Positions 1 to 11,294 of a stretch of 64,000 nt of DNA are shown here, in pieces (position 1 is the stretch's first letter; every line of letters begins with the position of its first letter). The DNA comes from Phanerochaete sordida (taxonomy: Eukaryota > Basidiomycota > Agaricomycetes > Polyporales > Phanerochaetaceae). The stretch is from positions 248,001-312,000 of the forward strand of contig BPQB01000017.1 of assembly GCA_019973155.2 (NCBI GenBank), written 5' to 3'. The notes under the pieces were generated by a model. The model made no database searches. It saw only the letters and a program-made list of their open reading frames with translations, and was not told the origin of the DNA. A program made the position numbers and the translations under genes.

Positions 1-504
1 GTCGAGGTGGCGGAGAGAAAATGGGGGAAATTGAGAGGACCGCCTGCGGTGACACCATTTATAATTATTTCGAACGCGAAAAATGGCCGTGGGGCTGCCA
101 CGTCTAAGGCCGTACGCGTATGCATGACCGCGGTACATTATGGGATGTACGAGACCCGGGTCCAGGACCCGAGTAATCAGAGTGATATATGAGCTGGTTG
201 AGCCTCAGACGGGCTCCCCAGGTCAATAGACCTCTCGTTGGGCAATCATATAGAAATGGTACTCTCGGTCGATGTGCATAATATAAGAGTAATGATAGTA
301 TTGTACACATACTTGAGGAAATACATCGATCTGCTCGTGTATACGCGTGAAATGTAATTTTTCGCATCAGAGAAGGAGGGTCACATACGCTTGCATGCAC
401 GAGACTCCCCAAAGTGCGGTGGAAATGGCTGCACCAATAATTTGTGCCCCGAACGATGGCATGAGGTTGAGTATGTACGGGTTTTCAGCCAGTTGGCTGG
501 ACAT
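1..504 (-). CDS. Membrane protein, DUF6534-type family (5' part only)
   Basis: The first coding exon reads 504 to 389 on the minus strand and starts with MSSQLAENPYILNLMPSF, followed by a hydrophobic stretch ending LWGVSCMQ, then a GT donor at 388 (GTATGT). This is the standard opening of the fungal DUF6533/DUF6534 multi-pass membrane family: a short hydrophilic head, then a first membrane helix with a small-residue pattern and W-G-x-S-C-x-Q. A second short exon probably follows near 320. The rest lies beyond the left edge of the window. Its closest relative here is the plus-strand gene at 38,791, whose head reads NPFVLNLMPLLGAQIIGAA. The family has no assigned biochemical role; receptor-like or transporter-like functions have been suggested only from topology. 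The call is by pattern recognition and not by a search. Confidence 0.65.
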
Positions 505-1779
505 GGCGGACATCGCTTGAGTAGCTTGACGCCAGCTTCCAGCTTACGACAGGGAGCACTTTTGAGTGTGTCTGTAGCTTTGGGTCTGCTACATGGCTCT
601 CGGATGCCTATGTATCTCATGTAATTGGATATAACGTGAGAGGATCTCGACGATGCCCCACAGCGTGGACAAAAACTAGGCAGCAGGTCGAGATGACAGA
701 TGATCCTGGACCTGCGAAATGTAACGTACCGCCTCTGATGCGCATCGCCATAGCATTACGATGCTCATGTCCGACTGTGAACGCAAGACTGTCAGACCAA
801 TAATTGGGTGGCAACCTGTAGGACAGCGTCCGGCCAAGTCGGCCAAGTTCCAAGGGCCGACTTTGATACTGATGATTCCTGAGGCTCAGTACTTAAAATA
901 CCTCCGCTCGTATCAGCCGAGCAGTCTTCGGAGCGCCATGTCATAGCGCTCCGTACCAAGTCCGATAGGGGACCGTCGCACCTTCGGCGTGCACAGTGGA
1001 ATCCACGGTGGACTGTATGTCATATATCAAAAGCTACACGCAGTTCAAATTGAATCTATCCAGGGTACTCGATATGCACTCAGGTGTCGCTGGAGCGCGG
1101 GGTACTGGTTCTCGGACTGCGTTTGTTGTAGACAATGCGGGCGGATATAGGCTGATCGTCCTGCAAGAGCGTCATCGGGACGAAGAGCAATAAGCCTCAG
1201 CACGAACCACGTGGTGGAAACCCAAAAAGGACGTGCGGTATTTATTTGGGCACTTCCGGGTCTAGCAGTTCCCAGCCCGGACTATGTTACAGCGATCCTC
1301 TGGCATCCGCCATGTTCACCGGTGGCGCATAGACATATTTCAGAATAAGGCGCAGCCACGCATACCACCCGCTTCGTGATTTATTACATGTGCTCTTTCA
1401 TGTGCCGGCATTCACCAAATTCCCGATATCGCACGATATCGATTCTGGTGGGATAGCTCCTGTCCACTCCATTTCGGCACGGCGCAGAAAAAATCTGCGC
1501 GGACGCTGCCGCTCGGATTCTTTGCATCGCCTCGTCGCAATCGAAACTGCTGAGCACTCCATCTAGCCCAATCTAAATCGCATCAAGCGAGGACCTACGG
1601 TGCAACTTAAACTTCCGGCTCAAGCATGGGAAACGGCTACATGGAACAGTTTGGTCTGAGGTAATTGATTCATTTATCTGTGGCGCATATCTGTAGCGCA
1701 TGATATACAAGTTGAATGTACTCATACGTCCGCGCTGTCCGTCTTATTATCATTCGGGGTGTGCAGAACGAGGATCACA
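505..1779. other. Intergenic, no gene recognised
   Basis: About 1.3 kb between the start of the membrane protein gene and the stop of the acyltransferase. Short open frames exist near 761-946 and 996-1193 but show no recognisable protein pattern, and no exon structure could be built from them. Confidence 0.5.
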
Positions 1780-3697
1780 TCAGTCGGTGGCTTCGGCGAC
1801 GGTATCACCTTCTAATATAGAGTACATCGTCGAGATGATGTCGTCCAGAAAACTTTGGAGATATTCCTTGTCGAATATATCCAGAGCCTATCGCTTTCTG
1901 AGATAAGGTCACAGCACACGACTGACGCACACACCTGAATCTGCACCGTAAACTCGTCTTTGAAGGTCCACGCATGAATGACCCTTCAGATATCGATAAG
2001 AACACGGCACAGAGCAAAATGCAGAGGAAGACTCACGGTCCCTGCGCGGCCGTGAGGCGTTGCGCAACTAGCATCGTCTGCAGCGTCAGCGCAGGCTCCG
2101 CATGTTCGCCGCCGAAGGAGGGCGTGATGAAGCGTTCGACAACGCCGATGTTGGTGACGATCGGGCGGTGCGGGCTGACGGCGACGTCGTGCTGCGGCGC
2201 GCCGACGACGTTCGCAAGCGGCAGAGCAGGCTGCGCGAGGTAGTACGCATACTGGTCGCGAAGGGTCTCCATCGCCGCACGAAGCTGCGCCGAGTTGGAA
2301 GCAGCAGACATGGCACGCGCGGGCACAACTGTCGAGACGTAGGACATGCACGACGCAATGTGCCGCTCCGCTGCGTAGCCTGTCGGGAAGTAGCGCTCGA
2401 GCGCGATCCTGCGGTGAGAAAGGTCAGCATGCGGAAGGAGGCAAGGGACTGAGAGCGTACATCGTTAGGTTTTGCACGTACTGCGCATCGGCGCTGAGGT
2501 CCGTCTTACGTCTGAGCGTGTTCAACGCGATGGCTGCTTCGTATAACACAGTCATGCTGAAGCCTGTGCGCTTCAGTGTGGCGAGCAAGCGACGGGTCTG
2601 CTCCGCATCGATGGTAGCGCGAACGCAGAGTCGGTGTGCGGGGACAATGATTGCTTTCCGCTGTGGCTCAACGCCGACCGAGCCCTGTAAAAGCGATGAA
2701 TGAGTCTGGCATAGAGACAGTGGTTACGGGAGGGGGGGATACCTGGTCAACGCTCAGCTGCGGAAATATCTTGAGCTTCTCCGACTTCGCTGCCTGGAGC
2801 TGTTCTTCCCCAAGCAGATGGACAATGTCGACGGGGAGGTTCGCGACCTCAGATCCGTAGTTCAGCGTCTCAAGTGGCGGTAGGACAGTAGCGTCGACTA
2901 GCGCTTGGAACACATAGCGGAGGGCGTACAAGTTGGGATGGGCGTCGAGGATTGCATGTGCACCGTGCGTAAGGATGGTGTGATGACCGTCAGGACGCAT
3001 GACGAGGTGGCAGCCGAAACGCTGGAGGTGGCCGCCCAGGAGGTGGTACGGTAGGCGCATCTTTGTAATGTCCGAGATGATGTCGTCGTCCGAGGCAGAG
3101 GTTTGGTGGACAGTGAGCGAAGCTTCTCCCCACGCGAGTGCTTCAGCTTTGTTTGTCATTGGCTTATAGATCCAGCAGGGCTCGCCGGAGAGCTCAGGGC
3201 GAGTTTGAATGTCGGAGGCAATGAGTGGTGCGATGAACCTTTGTCTCTATGTAAACGGGTACTCTGCGGAGAGACAAACTGTGGCGCACCTAAGGCGTAC
3301 CAAAGCCTCTACAACCGCCTGGGGCAGACTCGGAACACTTGTGGTGAAAGCAAATCCGAAGCAACAATCAAATTCCCTGAAGTCGAGCATGAGCAGCTGT
3401 ATTGCTTCGTGTCTCCCAGTACGTACCCATCCACAAAGCTAGCAAACTGGAACATATCGCGCTCCGAGCCCACAGCCGGTCTTCACGAACCCGCCGCACA
3501 TAGCGTCAGTCTACGGCGACGTATGAATGTGAGTTGGGGACGCACCTCACACACAAAGGCTGATCCCCGGCCACAAGTGACCACCCAGATGGCAAAGCGG
3601 GGAGCATGACGTCTAGAGGATAGGATGAGGCTGCGGATATGATGGGCGTGTTGAAAGCAGACTTGAATGTCTTATGCTGCTGGCCCTCGTCGGACAT
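1780..3697 (-). CDS. Tri3/condensation-like O-acyltransferase, with an in-frame TAG
   Basis: Seven exons on the minus strand: 3697-3546, 3480-3427, 3376-2743, 2684-2461, 2408-2037, 1983-1935, 1887-1780. All phases close and give 531 codons. The protein resembles the basidiomycete acyltransferases related to trichothecene 15-O-acetyltransferase and to condensation domains. Seen: an N-terminal SERDMFQFASFVDGEFD segment, a central HAILD (the HxxxD catalytic motif) in a stretch rich in LRPDGH-like residues, and a C-terminal DEFTVQIQ segment before the stop. Such enzymes move an acyl group from CoA to a hydroxyl group. One problem: in exon 3 a TAG at 3249-3247 interrupts the frame in an otherwise continuous match. 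Either a 54-base phase-0 intron (3300-3247, GT...TAG) removes it at the cost of 18 plausible codons, or the gene is inactive. The neighbouring UbiA gene is on the same strand and suggests tailoring of a terpenoid. Confidence 0.75.
3247..3249 (-). other. In-frame stop codon inside the acyltransferase
   Basis: Reading on the minus strand, codons before it give a family-like LVRLRC...SAEYPFT and codons after it RQRFIAPLIAS, all in one frame. It is therefore either a true nonsense codon or the end of a very short intron. Confidence 0.7.
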
Positions 3698-4883
3698 CCG
3701 AGTGATGGTCGGAACATTGGGTCATCACGTATACTGTGGAGACGGAGAATGCTCTTAGTCTAGTTACCGTCCGCTCTTGGTGTCGCTCATGCCGGGCGAG
3801 AGAAGCAGATCGAACATCGAAACCCGAGACCGTCTATCGCTTTCTCCGCGTTCATCGCCCACAGGGAGGTCTTCCCAGAGCCCGATTGCGTCCCAGAACG
3901 GTCGGAGACAAGAATGAAATGGGTGGAGTGGAAGGTTCGGATGTTGAGAGTGGGTCGGAAGTTGTCCACAAGTAGACGCTAGGCGAAGCGCCGTCCGAGA
4001 TAGGTCTGCTGAAAGAATCTTGCGTCGGGATAGATTCAGCCAGTGAAACGGCCCACTGCAATACCGGATTACACCAGTAATATAATCTGTGCGAGGACTT
4101 ACGTTTCTCTCATAGGGCATCATTCGGCTCCTGAGATGCCAGCTTCACTGTTTTCATTTATCAGTGAAGGAACTGTTGGGGAAGCAGATATCCGTATCTC
4201 CCTGGCTCACGTTCGGATAGATAATCATCAAATCAGGACAGGCTACATTGGTCGTTTCTCCGGCGTGGAAACCTGTTCGCCTACTCATCTCAACACCTGC
4301 AGAGCACAAAGGACGCGCCAAATCTGATGTGATGGTGGATTCGAAGATGAGATATGCATGTACAAGTCGCCTGTCGTGGTGGAGGCAATTCGGCCATTCA
4401 GAAGCACTGTGTCAGCCGTTTGGGCCTCGAGATAACATAGAGATGAGCATGCGAACCGTTCTCTGCCCAGGTTGTACCGATGCTTCGGAGTTCTGACATG
4501 CGCAAGCGCCACAGATCCGAACTGCAGACCGAGTCAGCACCCGTACGGGTATGCCGTAAATGTTGCCGACACACTGGGTTTCTGTCGGAAATGCTCGGTG
4601 CTGCGAGGAACCTGGAGCACAATCTTTACCGTACCATGTCCCGACGGTCACAATACTTGTAGCGCACTGCGTTTGCGGTAGCACCGCGTGACAATAACAG
4701 AAAATGACGTACAATACACAGCCCAGGACCGATGGTGCACACGGTCTCTCTGCTTTCCTTCCATTGCCGAAATGTCCTCTCTCAAAAATATAATGTAAAG
4801 CGAGGACAGTGATTTTGTGGCCTGTGCATGGGACTGATGCGAGCAAAATGTTTAGGCTATCGAAACTAGTCCAATCAAATTTC
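3698..4883. other. Intergenic, no gene recognised
   Basis: About 1.2 kb between acyltransferase and UbiA gene. Several open frames of 60-190 codons overlap on both strands, the longest on the minus strand at 4412-4990, which runs into the UbiA 3' end. None shows a family pattern. Confidence 0.4.
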
Positions 4884-5917
4884 TCAAGCTTGCACGTTGT
4901 ACCTCCAGTAACCCACCAAAAGATGAGCACAGGATAGCCACACCTGATTGAAGTCACAGTGAGAATACAAAGGGAGGTATGAGGCGGCATAAACTGACAT
5001 TATAGAGATTGTAGGATGCTTTATCCGCCTCGATGGACCTGTAAAACAGGAACCGGACACCAATCCAGACGCCAAGGCCGCCAAAAAATAGCGTGGATGC
5101 GGAGTCAAGCTCCCATATATGCGCCAGTACAAGTGACCATGATGAGAGCGTGATGATTACGCTCCACCGTGCCAAACTCTCGGATACAAGGGGGAAAGTA
5201 GCGCGTCCGACGTGAGCGTCACCGACGACATCCTTGAAGTCTTGCACCTGAATCGTGGTAGCTAGAATTGCGGCGCTTTGGAAAATTGCAAGCCATGCCG
5301 CTGCATCGAGGATATCGCAGCGCGCTCCTGCAGAGCATGCATCAAGCGATGTCGAAGTAGGGGCCATAACGATCTCACCTGCAAGCAAAGTGGTGCCCGC
5401 CTCAAAGGCGGCAAAGCCTAGGCCATTGACCGTATTCCGGAGAAGCCAGAACCCGGCGTCCGCGTGCAGCTCGTTGTACACGAGGGTCAACACAGCGAAT
5501 GCGGCGCTGGCATACACCACCTGCTCGCTAAAAAGAGCCGAGACTACCAGACACATGGGGACGAGAGCCCAGCGCAGGCACCGTGCGGTCTGCGCATCGA
5601 TGCGCTGCGAAGGCAGCGGTCTGTGTGGCTTGTTCATTGCGTCCTCGTCAATCTCGTAGATCTGGTTTGCGACGTTGAACTGGAGAAGGTGAAGCCATAG
5701 CCACAATGCGGCTCGCAGGGCGTGAGCAGTGGAGTGAACTGGAGCAGCGGCTACAGCAAACAATATCTATCGAGTGCGGTAGCTCAAATTACTGGCATAC
5801 ACGTCGTGGAAAAGGACGTACAATTGGAAGGAATGTAGTCTTGATATCTGCTTTAGTAAACAGGAAGACGGTGTGAGCGTGGTGCGCTAGGACGGAAAGG
5901 GTCATGAATGGCGACAT
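4884..5917 (-). CDS. UbiA family prenyltransferase or terpene cyclase
   Basis: Three exons: 5917-5822, 5766-4999, 4943-4884, giving 307 residues, the usual UbiA length. The protein is almost entirely membrane helices. The first aspartate-rich motif is near residues 65-85 and reads NQIYEIDEDAMNKPHRPLP (NQxxxxDEDxxNKPxRP). The second is QDFKDVVGD, followed by HVGRATFPL. Together they bind the Mg-diphosphate of an isoprenyl substrate. The N-terminal segment FLFTKADIKTTFLPI is typical of fungal members. In fungi this fold includes aromatic prenyltransferases of meroterpenoid pathways and true cyclases such as fumagillin bergamotene synthase and the cyathane synthase of erinacine biosynthesis; sequence reading alone cannot decide which. 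A TATA-like element lies about 45 bases upstream of the start. The acyltransferase downstream on the same strand and the P450 5 kb away would suit a terpenoid pathway. Confidence 0.85.
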
Positions 5918-5958
5918 TGCATCCTAGTGTCCGTTCTCTTGCAGGGTCCTGGAAGCCA

Positions 5959-5965
5959 CTATATA
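5959..5965 (-). promoter_or_regulatory. TATA-like box of the UbiA gene
   Basis: The minus strand reads TATATAG here, about 45 bases before the ATG at 5917, a normal distance for a fungal core promoter with a short 5' leader. Confidence 0.5.
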
Positions 5966-6604
5966 CATCTGGGCGTGCGCCTCATGCTGTAGATCTCCTA
6001 ATCAGTACTCTATCTGTGGGGAGGGAATGAGATGTAATATGTCACTACACACTCCGAGAAATAAATACAGTCCCGGTTCTCAATGACTAGCCGGCTTAGC
6101 TTCATGTGCGTGCCTGTCTACAGGTACCATGGCCGCGGCTTTCAGAATATTCCTCCCCATACCCAGGCTCGGCAGCATTGTTACGCCAAAATATATCTAT
6201 TGTGCACCTACGGGCCGCACTGTCCCAATGTCTCGGCAGCTAGCAGAGCGGCGAAGTCCAGGTTAGCATATCCGAAATCATCACTCGGTCTGGTCGGGAG
6301 CCGCTATGTTTAATCCGTGTTACACGTTCCGTCTGCTACCGATGAAGGGCTTCTAAAATGATTGCGACAGTGAGACATTCTGGGGCAGTCCCAACTTTGA
6401 ATGTGCAGACTTGTGACGAGGTCAGTCCGGAGAAGATGCATACAGGGTTATCTGTATCCATCTAGGAAGTGACAACTGTCACTGCGTGCTCAACGACGTC
6501 GAAGACAGCGAGGATGGGTGCAGTGAGAATCCAGGCATTTGACACACCAGTCTGTCTATGAGGACATATCTTGTGTTGTTCTTGACTTGATTTGGAGCCA
6601 CTTC

Positions 6605-7215
6605 AGTTAGTGATGTACATGCGCCGACTATTTAGTCGGCAGTTGATGCATCAGAGGCGAGTACTGTGCACCGGCTGCATGCATCCGTGCTGAATACATC
6701 CCGGGGTACATGACGTAGTCGCCCATCACATACATGCATAGCTCCACCCGAAGGTCCAGTTTATCGCCAATGAATGCTGGTCAACGTTCCATGTACATCA
6801 TAGTAGCCAGGCTGATGTACACGGCTATTGAAAATTCTTTCCCTGGTTCATGATGTATCGTTCTCCTTGAATACATCATGCACGTACATCAAGCGGGCGC
6901 ATGAATACGAATACATCGTTCATGATGTATTGGCATTGGTGGATACATGGCGCGGATACATTGACTCCCGGATCCATGGATCGGGATACATCATGAAGCA
7001 TGAAGCGGGTTCGTCGATCTGAGTACATCGTGAAGTATGTATTGTGACCCATGAATACATCACGCGTGAACATCTAATGGGCGCATGGATCTGAATACAT
7101 CGAACGGGCCCATGAATTTGAATACATCGTCAAGGATGTATCATAAGTTTTGAATATACAATGCGCGTGGTCTACACAGTGAACGGCAAGATCTGGATAC
7201 ATCCGCTACAAGTGC
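6605..7215. repeat. Cluster of TACATC/GATGTA repeats, left block
   Basis: The hexamer TACATC or its complement GATGTA occurs about 16 times in 600 bases, many inside longer units such as GAATACATCG or CATGATGTAT. Several copies face each other as short palindromes (for example 6,909-6,940). Random sequence would give well under one copy. The block ends just downstream of the stop codon of the small gene at 7233-7945. A matching block lies on its other side. Confidence 0.8.
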
Positions 7216-7232
7216 ATTTTGATCAGGAGCCA

Positions 7233-7945
7233 CTAGTCGCTGTCGTTGGTGAGGTCAATGATATCCTGTGACCCTTGGCGAGAAGTTCCATGCTTAGGCA
7301 CGGCAGCGCTGAGGCGGCGTGAACGAGGCTCAGGTTTCCTATCATAAGATGGCCCTGCACTACCATCAATATCCAGGCGAGGTTCGGAGGCACTTGTGTA
7401 GTAGTGCGGCCACTCGATTCTTGCGTCGAAGCCTATGAGATGGGTCATGAATACTAGTAGTCACGCAGCTCAAAAATCCGTGCTTACCAATGATATCAAC
7501 GAGCCCCGAGCAACGTTTGACCCCAAATTTTGCCCAGACAAACGGATTACTCCCGGAGACCACATCGTCCAGCTGCAGGTCCTCCACAACACGTATCCTA
7601 AATTGACGAGCGGGGAAATTGTAGACAGCAATCCGATCTCGAAGCTTCACCTCAAGTGCCTCGAAGAGGCGTCGCACATCTCGCAAGCTCTTCACTTCGA
7701 GGGCCGTAGCTAATGAGGTGTCGTTGTTCTGGAGATACTGGCTCAGCATGAGAAAACGGCGCAGCCGTATATAGAGTACCCACCATGAGGAACGAATGAA
7801 TCACCACATGTGTACGGGGTGGCGTCAAAGCAAGCTGTTCCGTGTTAGTGCGCGAACGATGCGCTGGAGTGAGGAGCTGAATATCGTGCGCGAAAAAATA
7901 CGCCGAGTGCAGCGCTTCTACGACTTCTTCAAGCGGCTCTGGCAT
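7233..7945 (-). CDS. Uncharacterised 196-aa protein with SUMO-interaction-like tail
   Basis: Three exons: 7945-7805, 7737-7488, 7432-7233; phases close and give 196 residues. I recognise no named family. The N-terminus (EEVVEALHSAYFFAHDIQLL) looks helical. The middle (EVKSLRDVRRLFEALEVKLRD, then IAVYNFPARQFRIRVVED) looks like a compact mixed fold. The C-terminal third is charged and disordered and ends DIIDLTNDSD, a hydrophobic core followed by acidic residues that matches the pattern of a SUMO-interaction motif. The function is unknown. The gene is the only coding unit between two repeat blocks (6,605-7,215 and 8,095-8,420), so the repeats may belong to the same mobile or duplicated unit. 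Another upstream exon is possible. The gene model rests on phase-matched introns and codon-like composition, without homology. Confidence 0.55.
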
Positions 7946-8094
7946 GATCGCTCCCTGATCCCGTCAGAGTCCTCCGTCGATAGGGGGAAGGCGGCGCTTG
8001 CAGCGCGGTGAGCGACTCGATACTGCTCTTTAAAGGACATCGCTGACAGTAATACAACAGGCAGTCCACATTCTATGGGCGACTACTACAGGAC

Positions 8095-8420
8095 GCCTTG
8101 GATGTATTCCCGTCCGACTTGCATGTAGTCTAGCCGATATACATCGAACTATGCCTCACATTGTAGTCGATCGATGTATGTATGCTAAATACTACATGAA
8201 CTTGTACAAAGCATGAATAGCACACAATGATGTAGCCGCGCTATGTAGTCGGCCGTCATGTAATATATTCGTTGCGGAGACGGTCAGCTTATGCTTACGG
8301 TATACATCGCAGTCGCTCATGTATGTGATGCGATGTATTGCTGTACATGTACTCGGAAATCCTACCCGGATTTGATGCATCGACATCTGACTAAATAGTC
8401 CATCGATGTACATCCGGTAA
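8095..8420. repeat. Cluster of TACATC/GATGTA repeats, right block
   Basis: Eight copies of TACATC/GATGTA plus related CATGTAGTC units in about 330 bases upstream of the small gene. The motif is the same as in the left block, but spacing is irregular, so this is not a simple tandem array. Confidence 0.7.
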
Positions 8421-11294
8421 CTGAGACCATTGTGATTTGTCCCACGATTTGTCAATAGACGTCCCATGTAATGCAAATGCTTAGAGAAAGCTGTGAACAA
8501 TGTCTGCACCATGACAGAGAATGCGTACCAGAGTGAGAACCCGAGTTGTATCCTACATGAGGGGAGAATTTCGGTCTGATTTCGGTGGAGCTGGGACACA
8601 AGCTGAGAATGCGAACACATCTTGGAACAGGTAAGACGAGAGGTGTGCCAGCCGTCTGCAGAATTCAACGGTGGGATGTCAAAATGCTACCGAACTCTGG
8701 AGGCGACTTACAGGCTCTGTACCATATGCGTCCAGCGACGTACCGTAAGCAATATTTCTGCGGGGCGCTAGGTAGGAGGTGTGTGTACCCTCAGTCAAAT
8801 TGCACCGCTCGATGCATAGATGCGCACCTCGAGATCCAGCGTAACGCTGAGGAAAATATCATGCAGCAGAGACTGATTTAGGATGACACACATATGAGCG
8901 CGGGGCAAGTGCAGAGTTTCGAGTGAGGATGAGCCTTATCGAGCACCGACGGGTTAATCGCAGACGCGAAACCACAAGGAGCGTGCCAGCAGGAAGCTCA
9001 AGCGACACATTCCGCGCTGTCGATTTGGGCGCACACAGACACGTCGTGCCGAAGACATGATGTATCTCCGCCGCATCACAGGTCAGCATGTGCGTAGGGC
9101 GACGACGTATCTTCACGTACGGCGATCCGCGGAAGATGTGGCGGGGGTCGGCGTACCGTGTGACAGCGCAGCTTTTGCCGCCCGCTCTATTCTGAGCGTG
9201 CGCACGCCGCAATGGGTCCGGTAGCGGAGCGAAAGCGCGTGCCGACAGGCTGTTCGCCTCGCATCTGCGCCCTGTTACCGCGGAAAAGACGGCGGCCGAT
9301 GATAAGCAGCGCGGAGACGGAGGCATCCACATCCTGATGGAACACACCCTGAGACCCGGGACTGTGCTGCGCTGCATCCAGGGTGCAGTCCACGTACGTC
9401 GCCACAAGGCTGAGCCCCGCGATGCGGTACGTCCGGCAAAGAGTCCGCCGGGAAACCCTAGGAGACATGCGTGACACAGGCGGAGATTGAGCCGCTTCAT
9501 CTTCTCCGGCATGCTTGACAGATAGCTGTGACAGCAGAGACGATCATAGCGCGGAAGAGTTTGGGAGTGTGAATGTAGCGGGCGGGGCCATACGAAGAAA
9601 CGGGTCAAAGGATATTGTAAAGAGCGCCTGGCGGTGCGTCCTCATCTCAAGGGCGCACGATAAAATGGTATGACCTGTGCGAAGATCGTGCTATCGTAAA
9701 GCATCTCTGGTGCCCCAGCAGAAGCTCCATAATCGAAGATCATCTGTAAGCGGCACTGATGTGCTGCGTGAAGACTGTGAGATGAGAAGCTGACGATAGA
9801 CCTAGAGGTCTCGCCTTGTTTGCTCTGGCAAGAAAGATGGTAACGCTCAGTACTTCATATACGCCCGTGTAGCGTCTCTATTTTTTGCAGCTTTGTGGCA
9901 CATCGTGTGACGCATGCCAAACACTGCGACGGTCATATCGGGGCTCCCTTGCGCTCTCAGAAGGTTTATGAGCTGCCATCCGCGTCAGGCCCGTCGTAAG
10001 CGTTGTTTCTAGCATTTGAAATTTTGTTGGTGCATTTACGGAAACACAGATGCAGCTTCTTATGTAAGGTCGCACGGCCTCCATCTAATTTACCGGGGCG
10101 TATTGGTGTATGGAGTCCGAGAGGGATAAAGTTTGTTAGCGATTGCATCCGTCTCGCCGTTACGAACGAGACCGTATATCGAGCACACTAACTCCACCTC
10201 CAACACCATGATACACCACGTCAGACATGTGCTGTCGCGCAATTGGTACTACTAATCATGGCCTTCTAACCTAGGAAACGCTTCGCACTTCCCTTGAACC
10301 TACCAGTAGTACATGCAGGTTCGCTCGTGGGCCGCAGCCATGTTTGACTTTTCCCACCGCCTATGCAAGTCAAAGCGGGACGGTCCCGATATGACTACCA
10401 AATCTCAACCGCATGCGACCTCAGGGCGCGCAGCACGCGCCAGTATAGTACTTCCTGTCAACAAGAATCACCTGTTTTGAGTCACCGTATTCGTCGTCTA
10501 CCCGACGCAACAGTCAAACGCAAGGATAGACGACGGGTTTCATCAGGCAAAGAGGATACGCTCAGACTACTGTAGGGATCCCCCTTAATAGATGCTGGAC
10601 ACTTGCGATACAGAGCTAGGTAAATTGAACCCTCACGCCCAATCGAGAGGGAGACACGGAACTCATATGCAATGCGCACAGTAGCTTCGAACCGCTACAG
10701 GGCGGAACAGCCGATGACGATAACTGTCACTTCGCCTAAGGCTTTTATCGCACGAATTGTCGTGCGCGGTGTGGCCACATTGTCTGCGAAGGAGAACCAA
10801 CACAGCGGATCTTCTCGTACTGGCGTCGACGTGGACGAGCCACGCTTCTTTACAGCATCTGTATCTCACCTTCCTTTCCGTCAGCCTCGGCTTCATCGGA
10901 CGAGCTTCGGCGGTAAAATACCCGTACACTCGCGCGCGTACTGGTCCGATATGGTGATGAACATCACTCCATCTTTGATCTGTTCATGCCTGGCCGTGAC
11001 AGCATTTGTCAGACAGGCAGATACAGCGCCGCTACTTATTCGATACACGATGCTACGCCACACTCGTTATCTCCGTCTACCGGTTGTGGCATTGACGCAG
11101 ACATTCTCAATATGTTAAGCTACCGGTGCTGAGCGCTGAGCGATTGTTCACACAGGTGCGCGCATGACCCCCCTCAACGCCGGGCAGAAAATTATCAGAA
11201 GCCCGGCGCTGGTAAGCACGTCAATTTTCCCCGTGAGGACTAGCTGTATAAGCCCGCAGGCCACTCGCGTCTCTAATGCCAAACCGAGACGAAG
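8421..11294. other. No confident gene; GC-richer stretch at 8.93-9.60 kb
   Basis: The 2.9 kb up to the P450 start holds one long minus-strand open frame (9608-8859, 249 codons) and an overlapping one at 9477-9187. The stretch is richer in GC than its flanks, as genes in this window tend to be. The translations are arginine- and cysteine-rich and resemble no family I know, so I do not call a gene. The rest shows only short frames. Confidence 0.3.

Noticed and set aside
8859..9608. 249-codon minus-strand frame in a GC-rich stretch
   Set aside because: No recognisable pattern and no exon structure could be built. Left as unassigned sequence.
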